64,000 nucleotides of DNA from Niabella yanshanensis (lineage in GTDB: Bacteria; Bacteroidota; Bacteroidia; Chitinophagales; Chitinophagaceae). Below, one piece after another: positions 26,650 through 35,544 of this stretch (position 1 is the stretch's first letter; each line of letters begins with the position of its first letter). The translations under genes were made by a program, and so were the position numbers. The stretch lies in the NCBI RefSeq assembly GCF_034424215.1, contig NZ_CP139960.1, positions 2,480,001-2,544,000 of the forward strand, read 5' to 3'. Under the pieces are notes generated by a model. It had not been told where the DNA came from. It worked only from the letters and a program-made list of their open reading frames with translations, and did no database searches.

Positions 26650-27060
26650 ATGACAGACAAAGAAAAATTACGCCTTGATAAATATTTATGGTCGATCCGA
26701 CTGTTTAAAACCCGGCGGATCGCTACCGATGCCTGCAACGACAACCGGGTAAAATACCTGGAAGAACCGGCCAAACCAGGTAAAAACGTGCACCTGGGTG
26801 ATATTTATGATATCCGCACCGAAGGCCGCAAATGGCGCATTAAAGTAACGGGCCTCCTGCATACCCGCCTGAAGTATGAAGAAGCCATTAAATATTATAC
26901 CGACCTTACGCCTCCGGAAGAACTGGAAAAAGCTAAGATTCAGGCTGCCTCCTTCTACAGCGGCAAGCGCCTTAGTAAAATTGGCCGCCCTACCAAAAAA
27001 GAACGCCGCAGCCTGGATGGTTTCATGGACGGAGACGAACTGCCCGAAGAAAATCCATAA
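26650..27060 (+). CDS. S4-domain RNA-binding protein (Hsp15-like)
   Basis: Binds RNA; Hsp15 (HslR) recognises stalled 50S subunits with attached peptidyl-tRNA. The S4 domain is at the N-terminus (LRLDKYLWSIRLFKTRRIATDACNDNRVKYL), then GKNVHLGDIYDIRTEGRKWRIKVTGLL. The tail is basic (GRPTKKERRSLDGFM). Length is 136 aa. The ATG at 26650 is chosen over 26581 because it gives the family N-terminus and follows a TAATTTTG promoter element that would otherwise lie inside the coding region. Hsp15-like function is inferred from the domain and size only. Confidence 0.85.
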   Translation: MTDKEKLRLDKYLWSIRLFKTRRIATDACNDNRVKYLEEPAKPGKNVHLGDIYDIRTEGRKWRIKVTGLLHTRLKYEEAIKYYTDLTPPEELEKAKIQAASFYSGKRLSKIGRPTKKERRSLDGFMDGDELPEENP

Positions 27061-27106
27061 AAAATTGTAACGAATATTGTTCGTCCGATACTAACCTATA
27101 CATGAA

Positions 27107-27718
27107 GTGCACCAGGCTGTGACACAAAGAGTATGCGTACCTGATTCGGAAAAAGACATCGTGGCCTTTGCGCCTTCGCGGTTAATAGATAGTAACAATA
27201 TTTCAATCAACATTTTGGCAGATAAAGAGCGGGCATTTTTACAACTGATGAAGCAACATGCAGGTATACTGCATAAGGTGGCGCGCCTGTATATGGATAC
27301 CGAAGCCGACCGGCAGGATTTGATACAGGAAATGATGGCGCAGCTCTGGCGCTCTTTTCACAACTTTAACGGTGATAGCCAGTTTGCAACCTGGATGTAC
27401 CGGGTGGCTTTAAACACTGCATTAACCTACCTGCGCAATAATAAAAAGCATAACGATCATCTGGTATACACCGAAGCACCTGAAGTGGCTGACAACAGCA
27501 CTCATCCTCAACAACAGGCACAACTGGATATTTTTTATGCGGCTACGCATCATTTAAACCCGGTGGAGAAAGCATTGATCTTCTATTTTATGGAAGGGTT
27601 CTCGCATAAAGAGATTGGGCTTCAGTTGGGGATCAGCGAAGTAAACGCACGTGTTAAGCTAAACCGCACCAAAGAAAAATTACAGAAAATCATTAAATCA
27701 TTGGGCTATGAATTTTGA
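27107..27718 (+). CDS. RNA polymerase sigma-70 family (ECF-type) factor
   Basis: Directs RNA polymerase to a specific promoter set. Region 2 is clear (LMKQHAGILHKVARLYM, DRQDLIQEMMAQLWRSFHNFNGDSQFATWMYRVALNTALTYLR) and region 4 follows (LNPVEKALIFYFMEGFSHKEIGLQLGISEVNARVKLNRTKEKL). The GTG at 27107 gives 203 aa; the first 35 or so residues do not look conserved, so a later start such as TTG near 27212 is possible. Its stop overlaps the start of the next gene (ATGA-type, 11-bp overlap), so the membrane protein is its likely partner or anti-sigma. A short inverted repeat (ACGAA/TTCGT, about 27070-27084) lies in the upstream region. Confidence 0.9.
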   Translation: MHQAVTQRVCVPDSEKDIVAFAPSRLIDSNNISINILADKERAFLQLMKQHAGILHKVARLYMDTEADRQDLIQEMMAQLWRSFHNFNGDSQFATWMYRVALNTALTYLRNNKKHNDHLVYTEAPEVADNSTHPQQQAQLDIFYAATHHLNPVEKALIFYFMEGFSHKEIGLQLGISEVNARVKLNRTKEKLQKIIKSLGYEF

Positions 27719-28319
27719 CAATCTAAGATCCGAGTGGGATGCCGAAAAGGCCGACGATGTGCAAATCCCTGATGCCATAGAAAAGCTTCAAAGAGCTAAG
27801 CACCCGCTGGTGCAACTAAAGGCCACGATGAAAAAAGAATTGCAGATGCAGGTCATTAGCCTGGCTTTGTTTATTTTCTTCCCTTTTATTCTGCAAATGG
27901 GCCCATCTCTGTACCTGATCTATTACCTGGGTTTTATGGTTATTACGATTGTATCAGCGTACTACCTGTTGGCTTTTTCCAGGTTTTATAAAGGAGTGGA
28001 CGCTTTCGATCTTGCCAGTAAGGATCAGCTACTTAAAATCTATTTTGACCTGCAATTAAATATGGAGCGGTACCGGTCCTGGGCTTTTTTGCTCATCCCC
28101 TTCCTGATGTTCACTATCGGACTTTTCTCCTATAGCCATCTCCAGAGAGCCGGTAAATGGGAAACGCTTACAGGGCTACCGGTCATCCTCCTGTTTATAA
28201 TCGGATTTGCGTCGATGGTATTTATGATCGCCGCCACTAACTGGTGGCTCAAATATTATTATGGCAAGTACGTCAACCAGTTAAAAGAAGTGATTGATTC
28301 GCTAAAGGAAGATAATTAA
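27708..28319 (+). CDS. Four-helix membrane protein coupled to the sigma factor
   Basis: No named family recognised. A soluble N-terminus of about 45 residues (MNFDNLRSEWDAEKADDVQIPDAIEKL) precedes two hydrophobic helices (about 48-64 and 67-87); a short charged loop (KGVDAFDLASKDQLLKIYFDLQLNMERYR) and two more helices (about 123-140 and 157-180) follow, with a basic C-terminus. The layout (cytosolic N-terminus, membrane anchor, overlap with a sigma gene) is that of an anti-sigma factor. This is inferred from position; no zinc anti-sigma motif (HxxxCxxC) is visible. Confidence 0.6.
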   Translation: MNFDNLRSEWDAEKADDVQIPDAIEKLQRAKHPLVQLKATMKKELQMQVISLALFIFFPFILQMGPSLYLIYYLGFMVITIVSAYYLLAFSRFYKGVDAFDLASKDQLLKIYFDLQLNMERYRSWAFLLIPFLMFTIGLFSYSHLQRAGKWETLTGLPVILLFIIGFASMVFMIAATNWWLKYYYGKYVNQLKEVIDSLKEDN

Positions 28320-28350
28320 AACCCATCGATGACAATAGTGAACCAGGTCT

Positions 28351-28358
28351 TACATTTG
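28351..28358 (+). promoter_or_regulatory. trmD -7 element TACATTTG, predicted leaderless start
   Basis: TACATTTG matches TAnnTTTG and ends 4 nt before the trmD ATG. Confidence 0.6.
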
Positions 28359-28362
28359 CAGC

Positions 28363-29040
28363 ATGCATATCGATATACTTACCGTGTTACCCGACCTATT
28401 GACCAGTCCGTTTGAGCACAGCATTATGAAACGTGCACAGGATAAAGGACTGCTGACCGTTAAAGTGCACCAGCTGCGCCAATGGGCAGTGAATGAATAC
28501 GGACAAATAGACGACTACCAGTACGGTGGAGGAGCAGGTATGGTTATGATGTGCGAGCCTTTGGCCAATGCCATCGAACAGTTATCGAAAGAAAGGGCCT
28601 ATGATGAAATTATTTACCTTACACCAGATGGTGAGCGGCTCAACCAGAAAACAGCCAACAGCCTATCGCTCAAAAATAACCTGCTCATGATCTGCGGGCA
28701 TTATAAGGGTATTGATGAACGTATCCGCCAGCAATATGTAACCAAAGAAATATCTATTGGCGACTACGTATTAAGTGGTGGTGAGCTGGCAGCGGCGGTA
28801 TTAGTAGATTCCATTGGAAGGCTGCTGCCCGGCGTACTCGGTGATGAAACCTCTGCCCTTACCGACTCCTTCCAGGATAACTTACTGGCGCCTCCTGTAT
28901 ATACCCGCCCGGTTGATTTCCGTGGTATAAAAGTACCCGATGTATTAATGAGCGGTGATCATAAAAAAATTGATACCTGGCGTTATGAGCAGTCGGTACA
29001 GCGTACCAAAGACAGGAGACCTGACCTGTTGGAAGAATAA
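28363..29040 (+). CDS. trmD: tRNA (guanine37-N1)-methyltransferase
   Basis: Methylates G37 next to the anticodon using SAM, which prevents frameshifting. The knotted SPOUT fold is recognisable: [21 protein letters not shown] at the start, [14 protein letters not shown], then [13 protein letters not shown] and [21 protein letters not shown], which line the SAM knot, and the C-terminal [24 protein letters not shown]. Length 225 aa is normal. In many bacteria trmD lies with rpsP, rimM and rplS; here it stands alone with its own promoter element. Confidence 0.97.
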   Translation: MHIDILTVLPDLLTSPFEHSIMKRAQDKGLLTVKVHQLRQWAVNEYGQIDDYQYGGGAGMVMMCEPLANAIEQLSKERAYDEIIYLTPDGERLNQKTANSLSLKNNLLMICGHYKGIDERIRQQYVTKEISIGDYVLSGGELAAAVLVDSIGRLLPGVLGDETSALTDSFQDNLLAPPVYTRPVDFRGIKVPDVLMSGDHKKIDTWRYEQSVQRTKDRRPDLLEE

Positions 29041-29099
29041 CTTTTATATATACAGTATTTTTCGTCAGTAGACGGTATGGAACAGGAAGTACGCTATCT

Positions 29100-29107
29100 T
29101 AGCTTTG
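29100..29107 (+). promoter_or_regulatory. -7 element TAGCTTTG upstream of the DUF2911 remnant
   Basis: TAGCTTTG matches TAnnTTTG and lies 16 nt before the probable original ATG (29124) of the decayed DUF2911 gene. Confidence 0.5.
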
Positions 29108-29123
29108 TACAAATACTTGTGCC

Positions 29124-29550
29124 ATGAGAAATTAATTCCAGCAACCCTGTTTTACCTTTTTTATCCATTTGCATGCAAGGGCAGTCGTTAACCACATTAC
29201 CCAGTGGCGGCAATAAAAAAGCCACGGTAAACGAGCAAGTGGGTCTTACAGATGTTATGATACATTATAGCCGGCCGACGGTGAAAGGACGCGAAGGCAA
29301 GATCTGGGGTCAGCTGGTGTATGAAGGGTTTGGCGACCTGGGTTTTGGCAATAATGAAGGAGCTCCCTGGCGGGCAGGCGCTAATGAAAACACCACTATC
29401 AGTTTTTCTAACCCGGTTACAATAGAAGGGCAACCACTTCCTGCGGGCACTTACGGTTTCTTTATCGCTTACAACCCCAATGAATGCACGATGATATTTT
29501 CTAAAACCAACAGTCTTGGGGCGGCTACCGTAACTCTATGTTGGGGATAA
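29124..29550 (+). pseudogene. Decayed DUF2911 family gene
   Basis: The central part is a clear DUF2911 protein (YSRPTVKGREGKIWGQL, then WRAGANENTTISFSNPVTIEGQPLPAGTYGFFIAYNP and CTMIFSK). The N-terminus is broken: ATG at 29124 is followed after three codons by TAA. Adding one A at about 29130 and one T at about 29153 gives an intact signal peptide, MRKLIPATLFLPFLSIC, joined to MQGQSL. At the 3' end, the family's SSWG-Y segment is only obtained by a further shift near 29515, and the last stretch is lost. Three or more indels and a missing C-terminus suggest real decay; all three are in short homopolymer-like contexts, so some sequencing error cannot be excluded. The longest intact frame is 29173-29550 (125 aa). 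Confidence 0.75.
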
Positions 29551-29592
29551 TAGGAACGCTAAAGGCAGGAAAGGATATTAATTAAGGTAATT

Positions 29593-29637
29593 AAAAAAGC
29601 CACGGACACTCTGATCAATCATCTGAGCATCCGTAGC
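29593..29637 (-). terminator. fumC terminator
   Basis: An imperfect 19-bp stem (29599-29617 with 29619-29637; GCCACGGA pairs with TCCGTAGC) lies 28 bp beyond the fumC stop. Reading leftwards it is followed by six T (29598-29593). Confidence 0.75.
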
Positions 29638-29665
29638 ATATTTTCTTCTTCAAGTTGAGCAGGCT

Positions 29666-31063
29666 TTATATCTTACCCACCATCTTCGCCGGAATTACCC
29701 ACTCATCAAATTCTTTATCGGTTAAATAGCCCAACTTCAGCGCCATCTCCTTCAAAGTCGTTCCTTCTTTGTGTGCTTTCTGTGCTATTTCGGCGGACTT
29801 ATAGTAGCCGATCTTTGTATTCAATGCCGTTACCAGCATCAACGAATTGTCCAGGTGCTTTTTGATATTGGCCTGTATGGGCTCGATACCCACCGCACAT
29901 TTATCGTTGAACGATACACAACCATCGCCAATCAGTCTTGCACTGTGCAGGAAGTTGTAGATCATTACCGGCTTAAATACATTCAGCTCGAAATGACCGT
30001 TGGCGCCACCTACACTTATCGCAACATCGTTACCCATTACCTGCGCTGCAATCATCGTTAAAGCTTCACATTGGGTAGGGTTTACTTTACCCGGCATGAT
30101 GGAAGATCCCGGCTCATTATCTGGTATAAAGATCTCACCAATGCCACTGCGCGGACCGCTGGATAACATGCGGATATCATTCGCTATTTTCATCAGGCTT
30201 ACGGCCACTGTTTTTAATGCTCCATGTGCTTCCACAATCGCATCGTGTGCCGCCAGCGCTTCAAATTTATTTTCCGCTGTTTTAAAAGGCAGCTTAGTCA
30301 GTTTCGCGATCTCAGCCGCTACATTTACATCATACCCTTCAGGCGTATTGATACCCGTGCCTACAGCAGTACCACCCAGGGCCAGCTCGCTCAAATGCGG
30401 CAATGTATTTTTAATAGCTTTTAATCCGTGGTCCAGTTGCGATACATATCCGCTTATTTCCTGACCCAGTGTTAACGGAGTAGCATCCATAAAGTGGGTA
30501 CGGCCGATCTTCACCACTTTCATATATTGCTTGCTCTTCTTCTTTAGCGTATCGCGCAGCTTTTCAATACCCGGTATCGTTACTTCAACCAGTATTTTAT
30601 AAGCCGCAATATGCATCGCTGTGGGAAAAGTATCGTTACTGCTCTGGCTTTTATTTACATCGTCATTAGGATGCAGGAATTTTTCTTTATCGGTGAGCTT
30701 ACCGCCATTCAGCACATGGCCCCTGTAAGCCACCACTTCATTCACATTCATATTGCTTTGGGTACCACTACCGGTTTGCCATACTACCAGAGGAAATTCG
30801 GCATCCAGTTTACCCTCCAGGATTTCATCACATACTTTACCGATCAGCACACTTTTGTTCTTAGGTAATACTTTGGCCTTTTGATTGGTAATAGCGGCAG
30901 CTTTCTTCAGGTAAGCAAAGGCGCGGATAATTTCTTTGGGCATTTTGTTGGTATCCTGCGCTATTTTAAAATTCTCAATAGAACGCTGGGTTTGCGCGCC
31001 GTAAAAAGCCTGTGCAGGAACTTTTACTTCTCCCATCGTGTCCTTTTCAATTCTGTATTCCAT
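29666..31063 (-). CDS. fumC: Class II fumarate hydratase
   Basis: Converts fumarate to malate in the TCA cycle. The fumarase/aspartase signature is [16 protein letters not shown], with SGSGTQ ([13 protein letters not shown]) and [16 protein letters not shown] further upstream, all on the fumarase side of the superfamily. At 465 aa it is complete and iron-independent by class. It is single, with promoter element TACCTTTG (31107 to 31100) on the same strand and a terminator after its stop. Confidence 0.97.
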   Translation of the reverse strand: MEYRIEKDTMGEVKVPAQAFYGAQTQRSIENFKIAQDTNKMPKEIIRAFAYLKKAAAITNQKAKVLPKNKSVLIGKVCDEILEGKLDAEFPLVVWQTGSGTQSNMNVNEVVAYRGHVLNGGKLTDKEKFLHPNDDVNKSQSSNDTFPTAMHIAAYKILVEVTIPGIEKLRDTLKKKSKQYMKVVKIGRTHFMDATPLTLGQEISGYVSQLDHGLKAIKNTLPHLSELALGGTAVGTGINTPEGYDVNVAAEIAKLTKLPFKTAENKFEALAAHDAIVEAHGALKTVAVSLMKIANDIRMLSSGPRSGIGEIFIPDNEPGSSIMPGKVNPTQCEALTMIAAQVMGNDVAISVGGANGHFELNVFKPVMIYNFLHSARLIGDGCVSFNDKCAVGIEPIQANIKKHLDNSLMLVTALNTKIGYYKSAEIAQKAHKEGTTLKEMALKLGYLTDKEFDEWVIPAKMVGKI

Positions 31064-31099
31064 AATTGTTTAAAAAATTTATTTAATATGAGATGGTGA

Positions 31100-31107
31100 C
31101 AAAGGTA
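31100..31107 (-). promoter_or_regulatory. fumC promoter, -7 element TACCTTTG
   Basis: On the minus strand TACCTTTG reads from 31107 to 31100, 37 nt before the fumC ATG. Confidence 0.6.
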
Positions 31108-31226
31108 TTATTTAAGCCCATTCATACTGCATTATTTTTACAGTATACGGATTAACAACATAATAGCACAGGAAAAAAAAATGGCCGTACCTGCACATTT
31201 ATTTCAGTATTTTCATAGCAACTTTT

Positions 31227-31805
31227 ATGAAGTATTTCATTATTATATTACTTGTAATGGCCGGACTTGGATACTACGCTTTAACCATCACCCGGAGTTC
31301 AGCACCCGCTCCTGCATCACCGAAAATTGCATCTGCTGATACACTGCCACAAACAAGAGATTCTTTACTAAACAGTCATGTAATAACCAAGGATACCAAT
31401 GTTGCTCTACCATTAGATTCTATAGCTGATTTTGCAGAAACGCTGCTGGGTATTCCTTATTTATATGCTTCCAACAGCCCTTCAAAAGGCTTCGACTGTT
31501 CGGGTTTTATTACCTATGTTTTCAACCATTTCAATGTGGAAGTACCCAGGTCTTCGGTAGACTTTACCGACAAAGGTGTTGCTGTTGACCTCCGGGCTGC
31601 ACAACGGGGAGACCTGATCCTCTTTACAGGAACCGACCCTGCGGCAACAGTAGTTGGCCATATGGGTATTGTAACCGGCAATACCGATAGCCTGAGGTTT
31701 ATCCATTCCAGCTCGGGCAAAGCAGGCGGCGTTACTATTTCGTCGCTAAACGAGTATTATACCTCAAGGCTGGTAAAGATCATTTCGGTGAAAAACGGAT
31801 TGTAA
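31227..31805 (+). CDS. NlpC/P60 (C40) cell-wall peptidase
   Basis: Cleaves peptide stems of peptidoglycan. An N-terminal hydrophobic segment (residues 3-20) serves as signal or anchor and is followed by a Ser/Pro/Ala-rich linker. The C40 domain has catalytic Cys91 (GFDCSGFITYVF), His145 (GHMGIVTG) and a third polar residue, His160 (RFIHSSSG). At 192 aa it is a small single-domain enzyme with no SH3 or LysM part. No operon partner is adjacent. Confidence 0.92.
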   Translation: MKYFIIILLVMAGLGYYALTITRSSAPAPASPKIASADTLPQTRDSLLNSHVITKDTNVALPLDSIADFAETLLGIPYLYASNSPSKGFDCSGFITYVFNHFNVEVPRSSVDFTDKGVAVDLRAAQRGDLILFTGTDPAATVVGHMGIVTGNTDSLRFIHSSSGKAGGVTISSLNEYYTSRLVKIISVKNGL

Positions 31806-31877
31806 CTTTTTTCGTATTATCTGTTTGCAAAACCTCAATTGTTCGTAGGACCGCATCCACTTAGTGTCTTCTTTGGT

Positions 31878-31894
31878 TTGCAACGCGATTGCAA
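31878..31894. promoter_or_regulatory. Possible operator upstream of the copper ATPase
   Basis: Two TTGCAA hexamers (each self-complementary) flank CGCGA. The site lies about 75-90 bp upstream of the ATPase -7 element. It could bind a metal sensor, but no regulator gene is adjacent. Confidence 0.25.
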
Positions 31895-31967
31895 TAATAA
31901 TTACCAATTCTGCAACCTCGTTTTAATAATAACTATGGCTAGCTGCTTCGGCATTTCAACCTTGCAA

Positions 31968-31975
31968 TAACTTTG
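31968..31975 (+). promoter_or_regulatory. Copper ATPase promoter, -7 element TAACTTTG
   Basis: TAACTTTG matches TAnnTTTG, 20 nt before the ATG at 31995. TTCG at 31947-31950 could be a weak -33 element. Confidence 0.55.
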
Positions 31976-31994
31976 CATGTTATAATAGTGTGTT

Positions 31995-34145
31995 ATGGAA
32001 ACGAATAAAAAAATACAATGGAAAGTAGAAGGCATGGATTGTGCTACCTGTGCACTAACCATTAATAAATACCTGAATAAAGAAGGAGCAAACGATGTGA
32101 AAGTAAATTTTGCCACCGGCGATGTTAGCTTTGAAAATAACAGCGGGTTATCAGTAGATAAGATCACCAAAGGCCTGGCAGACCTGGGTTATACTGTGGC
32201 TGGTGATGCTTCACACCATGACCACGCACATGGCCACAGTCATGAAAACCGCAAAACAGGCTTTCTGAAAAACAATGCCCAGCGTTTCTGGTTTTGTCTG
32301 CCCTTTACATTGATCCTGATGCTGCACATGATACCAGCCCTGCATCATAGCTGGATCATGCAGCCCTATGTACAGCTGGTTTTGAGCTTGCCTGTTTATA
32401 TAGTGGGCATGTCTTTCTTTGGTGTAAGCGCCTGGAAAAGCATTCGCAATGGCATGCCCAATATGAATGTGCTGATCGCCATTGGCGCCACAGCCGCATT
32501 TGTATACAGCTTGTATGGCACTTTAACCGGGCAGGATGCTTACATATTTTACGAAACAGCGGCAACGGTAATCACCCTGGTGTTCCTGGGTAATTTCATT
32601 GAAGAAAAAGCAGTAGACTCCACCCAGGCGCAATTAAAAGAATTATCAGAGAGCCAGGTGGTAATGGCCAATATGATCGCTTACGATAACGAGCATAATG
32701 AAAATGTGTTCCCGGTAGAGACCAGCTCATTGCGCACCGGCGACCTGATCCTGATCAAAAGCGGCGAACAGGTACCGACAGACTGTAAGATACTCTGGGG
32801 CGATGTCAATGTAAACGAAGCCATTGTTACAGGAGAAAGCACGCCCGTGCAAAAAGGCTATAAACAAGAGCTGATCGGTGGCAGCTTGGTTACAGATGGT
32901 ACTGTAAAAGCCCAGGTAACGGCGGTAGGAAAAGACACCGTTCTGGCCGGTATTATTAATATGGTACAGGAGGCGCAGGGAGAAAAACCTCCCGTACAGC
33001 AAATGGCCGATAAGATCAGCGCCATATTTATACCTGTTGTATTGGGCATTTCGGCTATTACTTTAGCGGTGAACTGGATCGTTCTTCAGGAGTTTACGCC
33101 CGCGCTGATGCGCGCTATTGCTGTGCTGGTAATTGCCTGTCCTTGTGCGATGGGCCTGGCTACACCTGCGGCTATTGCCGTGGGCCTGGGACGTGGCGCC
33201 CGTAATGGCATTCTCTTTCGTAATGCCACCAGCCTGGAGAATTTTAAAAATATCAAGCAGGTGGTATTTGATAAAACCGGTACCCTTACCACCGGCCAGT
33301 TTGCCATTACCGATTATAAAATACTGGACAACCGTATTGATGAACCCGCATTTCAATTGCTGGTGTATTCGATGGAAAAATACTCTAATCACCCCATAGC
33401 AAAGGCACTGGTGAAAGAATGGAAAACCAGGGGTGAGATACGCTGGCAAAAAATAGAGGAGATTAAAGGTGAAGGCATGCGGGCGCTGGATAAAGCGGGT
33501 AATGAATACAGGGCCGGATCCTATAAAATAGCAGCGCACTTAACCGATGATGACAGTTATAATATTTATGTGTTGGAAAACAATACCCTGATCGGCTATA
33601 TCAATGTAGCAGATGAGTTAAGGCCCGAAGCCAAACAGGTAGTGAGCTATTTTCACCGGAAAGGGATTAAGACCGTATTATTAAGTGGCGATAAGCAATC
33701 CAAAGCCCAACATATTGCTGCAACGCTGGGCATTGATGAAGTAATTGCTGAGAAAACACCTGAACAAAAGCTTCAGATCATTGCACAAAAAAATGCGGAA
33801 ACACCCACTGCTATGGTAGGTGACGGCATCAATGATGCGCCTGCCTTAGCCAAAGCCACCATTGGCATTAGTATGAGTGATGCTTCCCAGATCGCCATGC
33901 AAACCGCGCAAGTGGTTTTAATGAACCACGGATTGAAAAACCTGCCGATGGCTTTAGGGCTTGGAAGGCATACTTATAAAACTATAAAAGAAAACCTGTT
34001 CTGGGCTTTCTCTTATAATATCATTGCCATACCCATCGCTGCATTGGGTTTTTTAACGCCTTCTTTCGGTGCTTTGATCATGGCTTTTAGTGATGTGGTG
34101 CTGGCGGCCAATAGCAGCCGGTTGCTGGTGAAAAAAGTGGATTAA
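31995..34145 (+). CDS. copA: Heavy-metal P1B-type ATPase, copper type
   Basis: Pumps Cu+ (or a similar soft metal) out of the cytosol. One N-terminal HMA domain carries MDCATC (Cys16, Cys19), followed by a His-rich linker (HHDHAHGHSH). The transmembrane metal site is CPC (Cys382-Pro-Cys384), the phosphorylated Asp is Asp426 (DKTGTLTTG), and the hinge is GDGINDAPALAKA. Conserved P1B-1 residues (NxxxY and MxxxS in the last helices: YNIIAIPIAA, MAFSDVVLAANSSRL) also favour copper. At 716 aa it is complete. The MDC in place of the usual MTC is a small variation. No CopZ or regulator is adjacent. Confidence 0.92.
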   Translation: METNKKIQWKVEGMDCATCALTINKYLNKEGANDVKVNFATGDVSFENNSGLSVDKITKGLADLGYTVAGDASHHDHAHGHSHENRKTGFLKNNAQRFWFCLPFTLILMLHMIPALHHSWIMQPYVQLVLSLPVYIVGMSFFGVSAWKSIRNGMPNMNVLIAIGATAAFVYSLYGTLTGQDAYIFYETAATVITLVFLGNFIEEKAVDSTQAQLKELSESQVVMANMIAYDNEHNENVFPVETSSLRTGDLILIKSGEQVPTDCKILWGDVNVNEAIVTGESTPVQKGYKQELIGGSLVTDGTVKAQVTAVGKDTVLAGIINMVQEAQGEKPPVQQMADKISAIFIPVVLGISAITLAVNWIVLQEFTPALMRAIAVLVIACPCAMGLATPAAIAVGLGRGARNGILFRNATSLENFKNIKQVVFDKTGTLTTGQFAITDYKILDNRIDEPAFQLLVYSMEKYSNHPIAKALVKEWKTRGEIRWQKIEEIKGEGMRALDKAGNEYRAGSYKIAAHLTDDDSYNIYVLENNTLIGYINVADELRPEAKQVVSYFHRKGIKTVLLSGDKQSKAQHIAATLGIDEVIAEKTPEQKLQIIAQKNAETPTAMVGDGINDAPALAKATIGISMSDASQIAMQTAQVVLMNHGLKNLPMALGLGRHTYKTIKENLFWAFSYNIIAIPIAALGFLTPSFGALIMAFSDVVLAANSSRLLVKKVD

Positions 34146-34160
34146 GAGATCATTAATATA

Positions 34161-34204
34161 TGGCCACGAACACGAATGAAAAAATATCCGTGCATTCGTG
34201 GCCA
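34161..34204. repeat. Palindromic repeat, GCCACGAA family (copy 3)
   Basis: TGGCCACGAA (34161-34170) and TTCGTGGCCA (34195-34204) are exact complements; CACG and CGTG extend the stem after a 2-nt bulge. It lies 15 bp after the copper ATPase stop, between convergent genes, and matches the copies near 18.8 and 19.3 kb. Confidence 0.85.
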
Positions 34205-34240
34205 TAACAACAACAATATTATCTGCCGACAGATTACTCT

Positions 34241-35479
34241 CTACACCGCCGCAACAGACCGGCTCTTCTTAATAATCCATTGTATCACCAACACTGAAAC
34301 AATCAGCAACCCCATTGGGATCAGCAATACGTAAAAAGCCTTCACTCCTCCTACTTCTCCAAACAATATACCCACGATCCGCGAACCGAGGGTACCACCT
34401 AATGCTGAAAAAATAATAATGAGGCCGGACATAGGAGAATGCAGGTTCTTCGGCAAATGACTTAATACCGTAGAATTGAGTAAAGGATAAATAGGTGCAA
34501 TAAACAAGCCTATCAGCGGTAACATAAAACCCAGCACCGGCACATCTGAAATACTGACCAACCGGGTAACATGAGCAGCAACATTGAGCTGCGGCAATAT
34601 AGCCAGCAATAAGGCAATAGAAAGCAGCGCACAGCCAATAACAATAACTGCCCAGGATATTTTTTTTGACAACCATCCGGCCACAAATCTCCCCACCGCC
34701 AGCGATATAGCCAGCAGCGAAGCCATCTGTACACTTAGCTTTTCAGAAAAAGAAAAGATCTTTTCATTAAACCTCGGCAACCAGGTCATAATGCCCTGCT
34801 CAATCATTACAAAGAAAAAAGCAGAACAGATAAAAACAAGCACTAAAGGCACTGCAATCAATGATAAAGAGCTTTTGATATCTTCCTTCCAGTTAGCGCC
34901 TGCAGTGGGCGCAGGTATCTGTACATTCGATACAACAAGAAACAAAAACGACAATAGTATGCCGCCGCAAAGGAACAGGTATACATTCAGCCAGGCATTG
35001 GCGTCAGTTTCTGAATAAAAAGCGGGGAACAGGAAATAAGCACTGGCAATGCCTACCATAAAAAAGCCTTCTACGGAGCTCATTAAAGCTGAATGTTGCC
35101 GGGGACTATCGGTAACCACACCCACCAAACTATACACCGATAATTTGATCAGAGCAAAGCTCACCCCTACCGACAGGAACATCATTTTGGCAGCCCAAAA
35201 GCTATTGCCAAAGCGCATGCCTAAACAGCCTATAAACACAATTCCCAGCGCAATCAGCATTGCTCTTTTATAACCAATGCGCGGTAAAAAAGAAGCAACA
35301 AAAAAAGATACAATGGCAATGGGCAGATCTTTAAATGCCTCCAATACAGATGCGGCTTTTTCATTAACGCCATATACGTTAATAGATTTGGCTATAACAA
35401 TACCCACGCTATTGAGCAGTATAGCAAAAACAAAATAGTTGATGTAAAGCGATAGCTTGATTTTCCAGTTAGTTGACAT
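34241..35479 (-). CDS. Major facilitator superfamily transporter
   Basis: Inner-membrane transporter with about 12 hydrophobic helices in 412 aa, split by a central cytosolic loop after helix 6 (QIPAPTAGANWKEDIKSS). The loop sequence between helices 2 and 3 is of MFS type (LPRIGYKRAMLIALG). It is the last gene after trehalase-SusC-SusD on the same strand, with a hairpin terminator in the 65-bp gap before it. Position suggests it carries trehalose or a related sugar across the inner membrane to the cytosolic trehalase; this is inferred, as no substrate residues can be read. Confidence 0.85.
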   Translation of the reverse strand: MSTNWKIKLSLYINYFVFAILLNSVGIVIAKSINVYGVNEKAASVLEAFKDLPIAIVSFFVASFLPRIGYKRAMLIALGIVFIGCLGMRFGNSFWAAKMMFLSVGVSFALIKLSVYSLVGVVTDSPRQHSALMSSVEGFFMVGIASAYFLFPAFYSETDANAWLNVYLFLCGGILLSFLFLVVSNVQIPAPTAGANWKEDIKSSLSLIAVPLVLVFICSAFFFVMIEQGIMTWLPRFNEKIFSFSEKLSVQMASLLAISLAVGRFVAGWLSKKISWAVIVIGCALLSIALLLAILPQLNVAAHVTRLVSISDVPVLGFMLPLIGLFIAPIYPLLNSTVLSHLPKNLHSPMSGLIIIFSALGGTLGSRIVGILFGEVGGVKAFYVLLIPMGLLIVSVLVIQWIIKKSRSVAAV

Positions 35480-35496
35480 AGTTGAGCTTTAAAAAT

Positions 35497-35526
35497 GAAA
35501 GGCCATTAGTAAATTAATGGCCTTTC
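35497..35526 (-). terminator. Hairpin terminator between SusD and MFS genes
   Basis: GAAAGGCCATTA (35497-35508) and TAATGGCCTTTC (35515-35526) are exact 12-bp complements with a 6-nt loop; leftwards it is followed by ATTTTTAAA. It may reduce MFS expression relative to SusC/SusD. Confidence 0.75.
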
Positions 35527-35544
35527 AGAAAACAACGGAAGCAA

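Noticed and set aside
29173-29550. DUF2911 as an intact small cytosolic protein starting at 29173
   Set aside because: A broken signal peptide is readable directly upstream and the family's C-terminus is missing.
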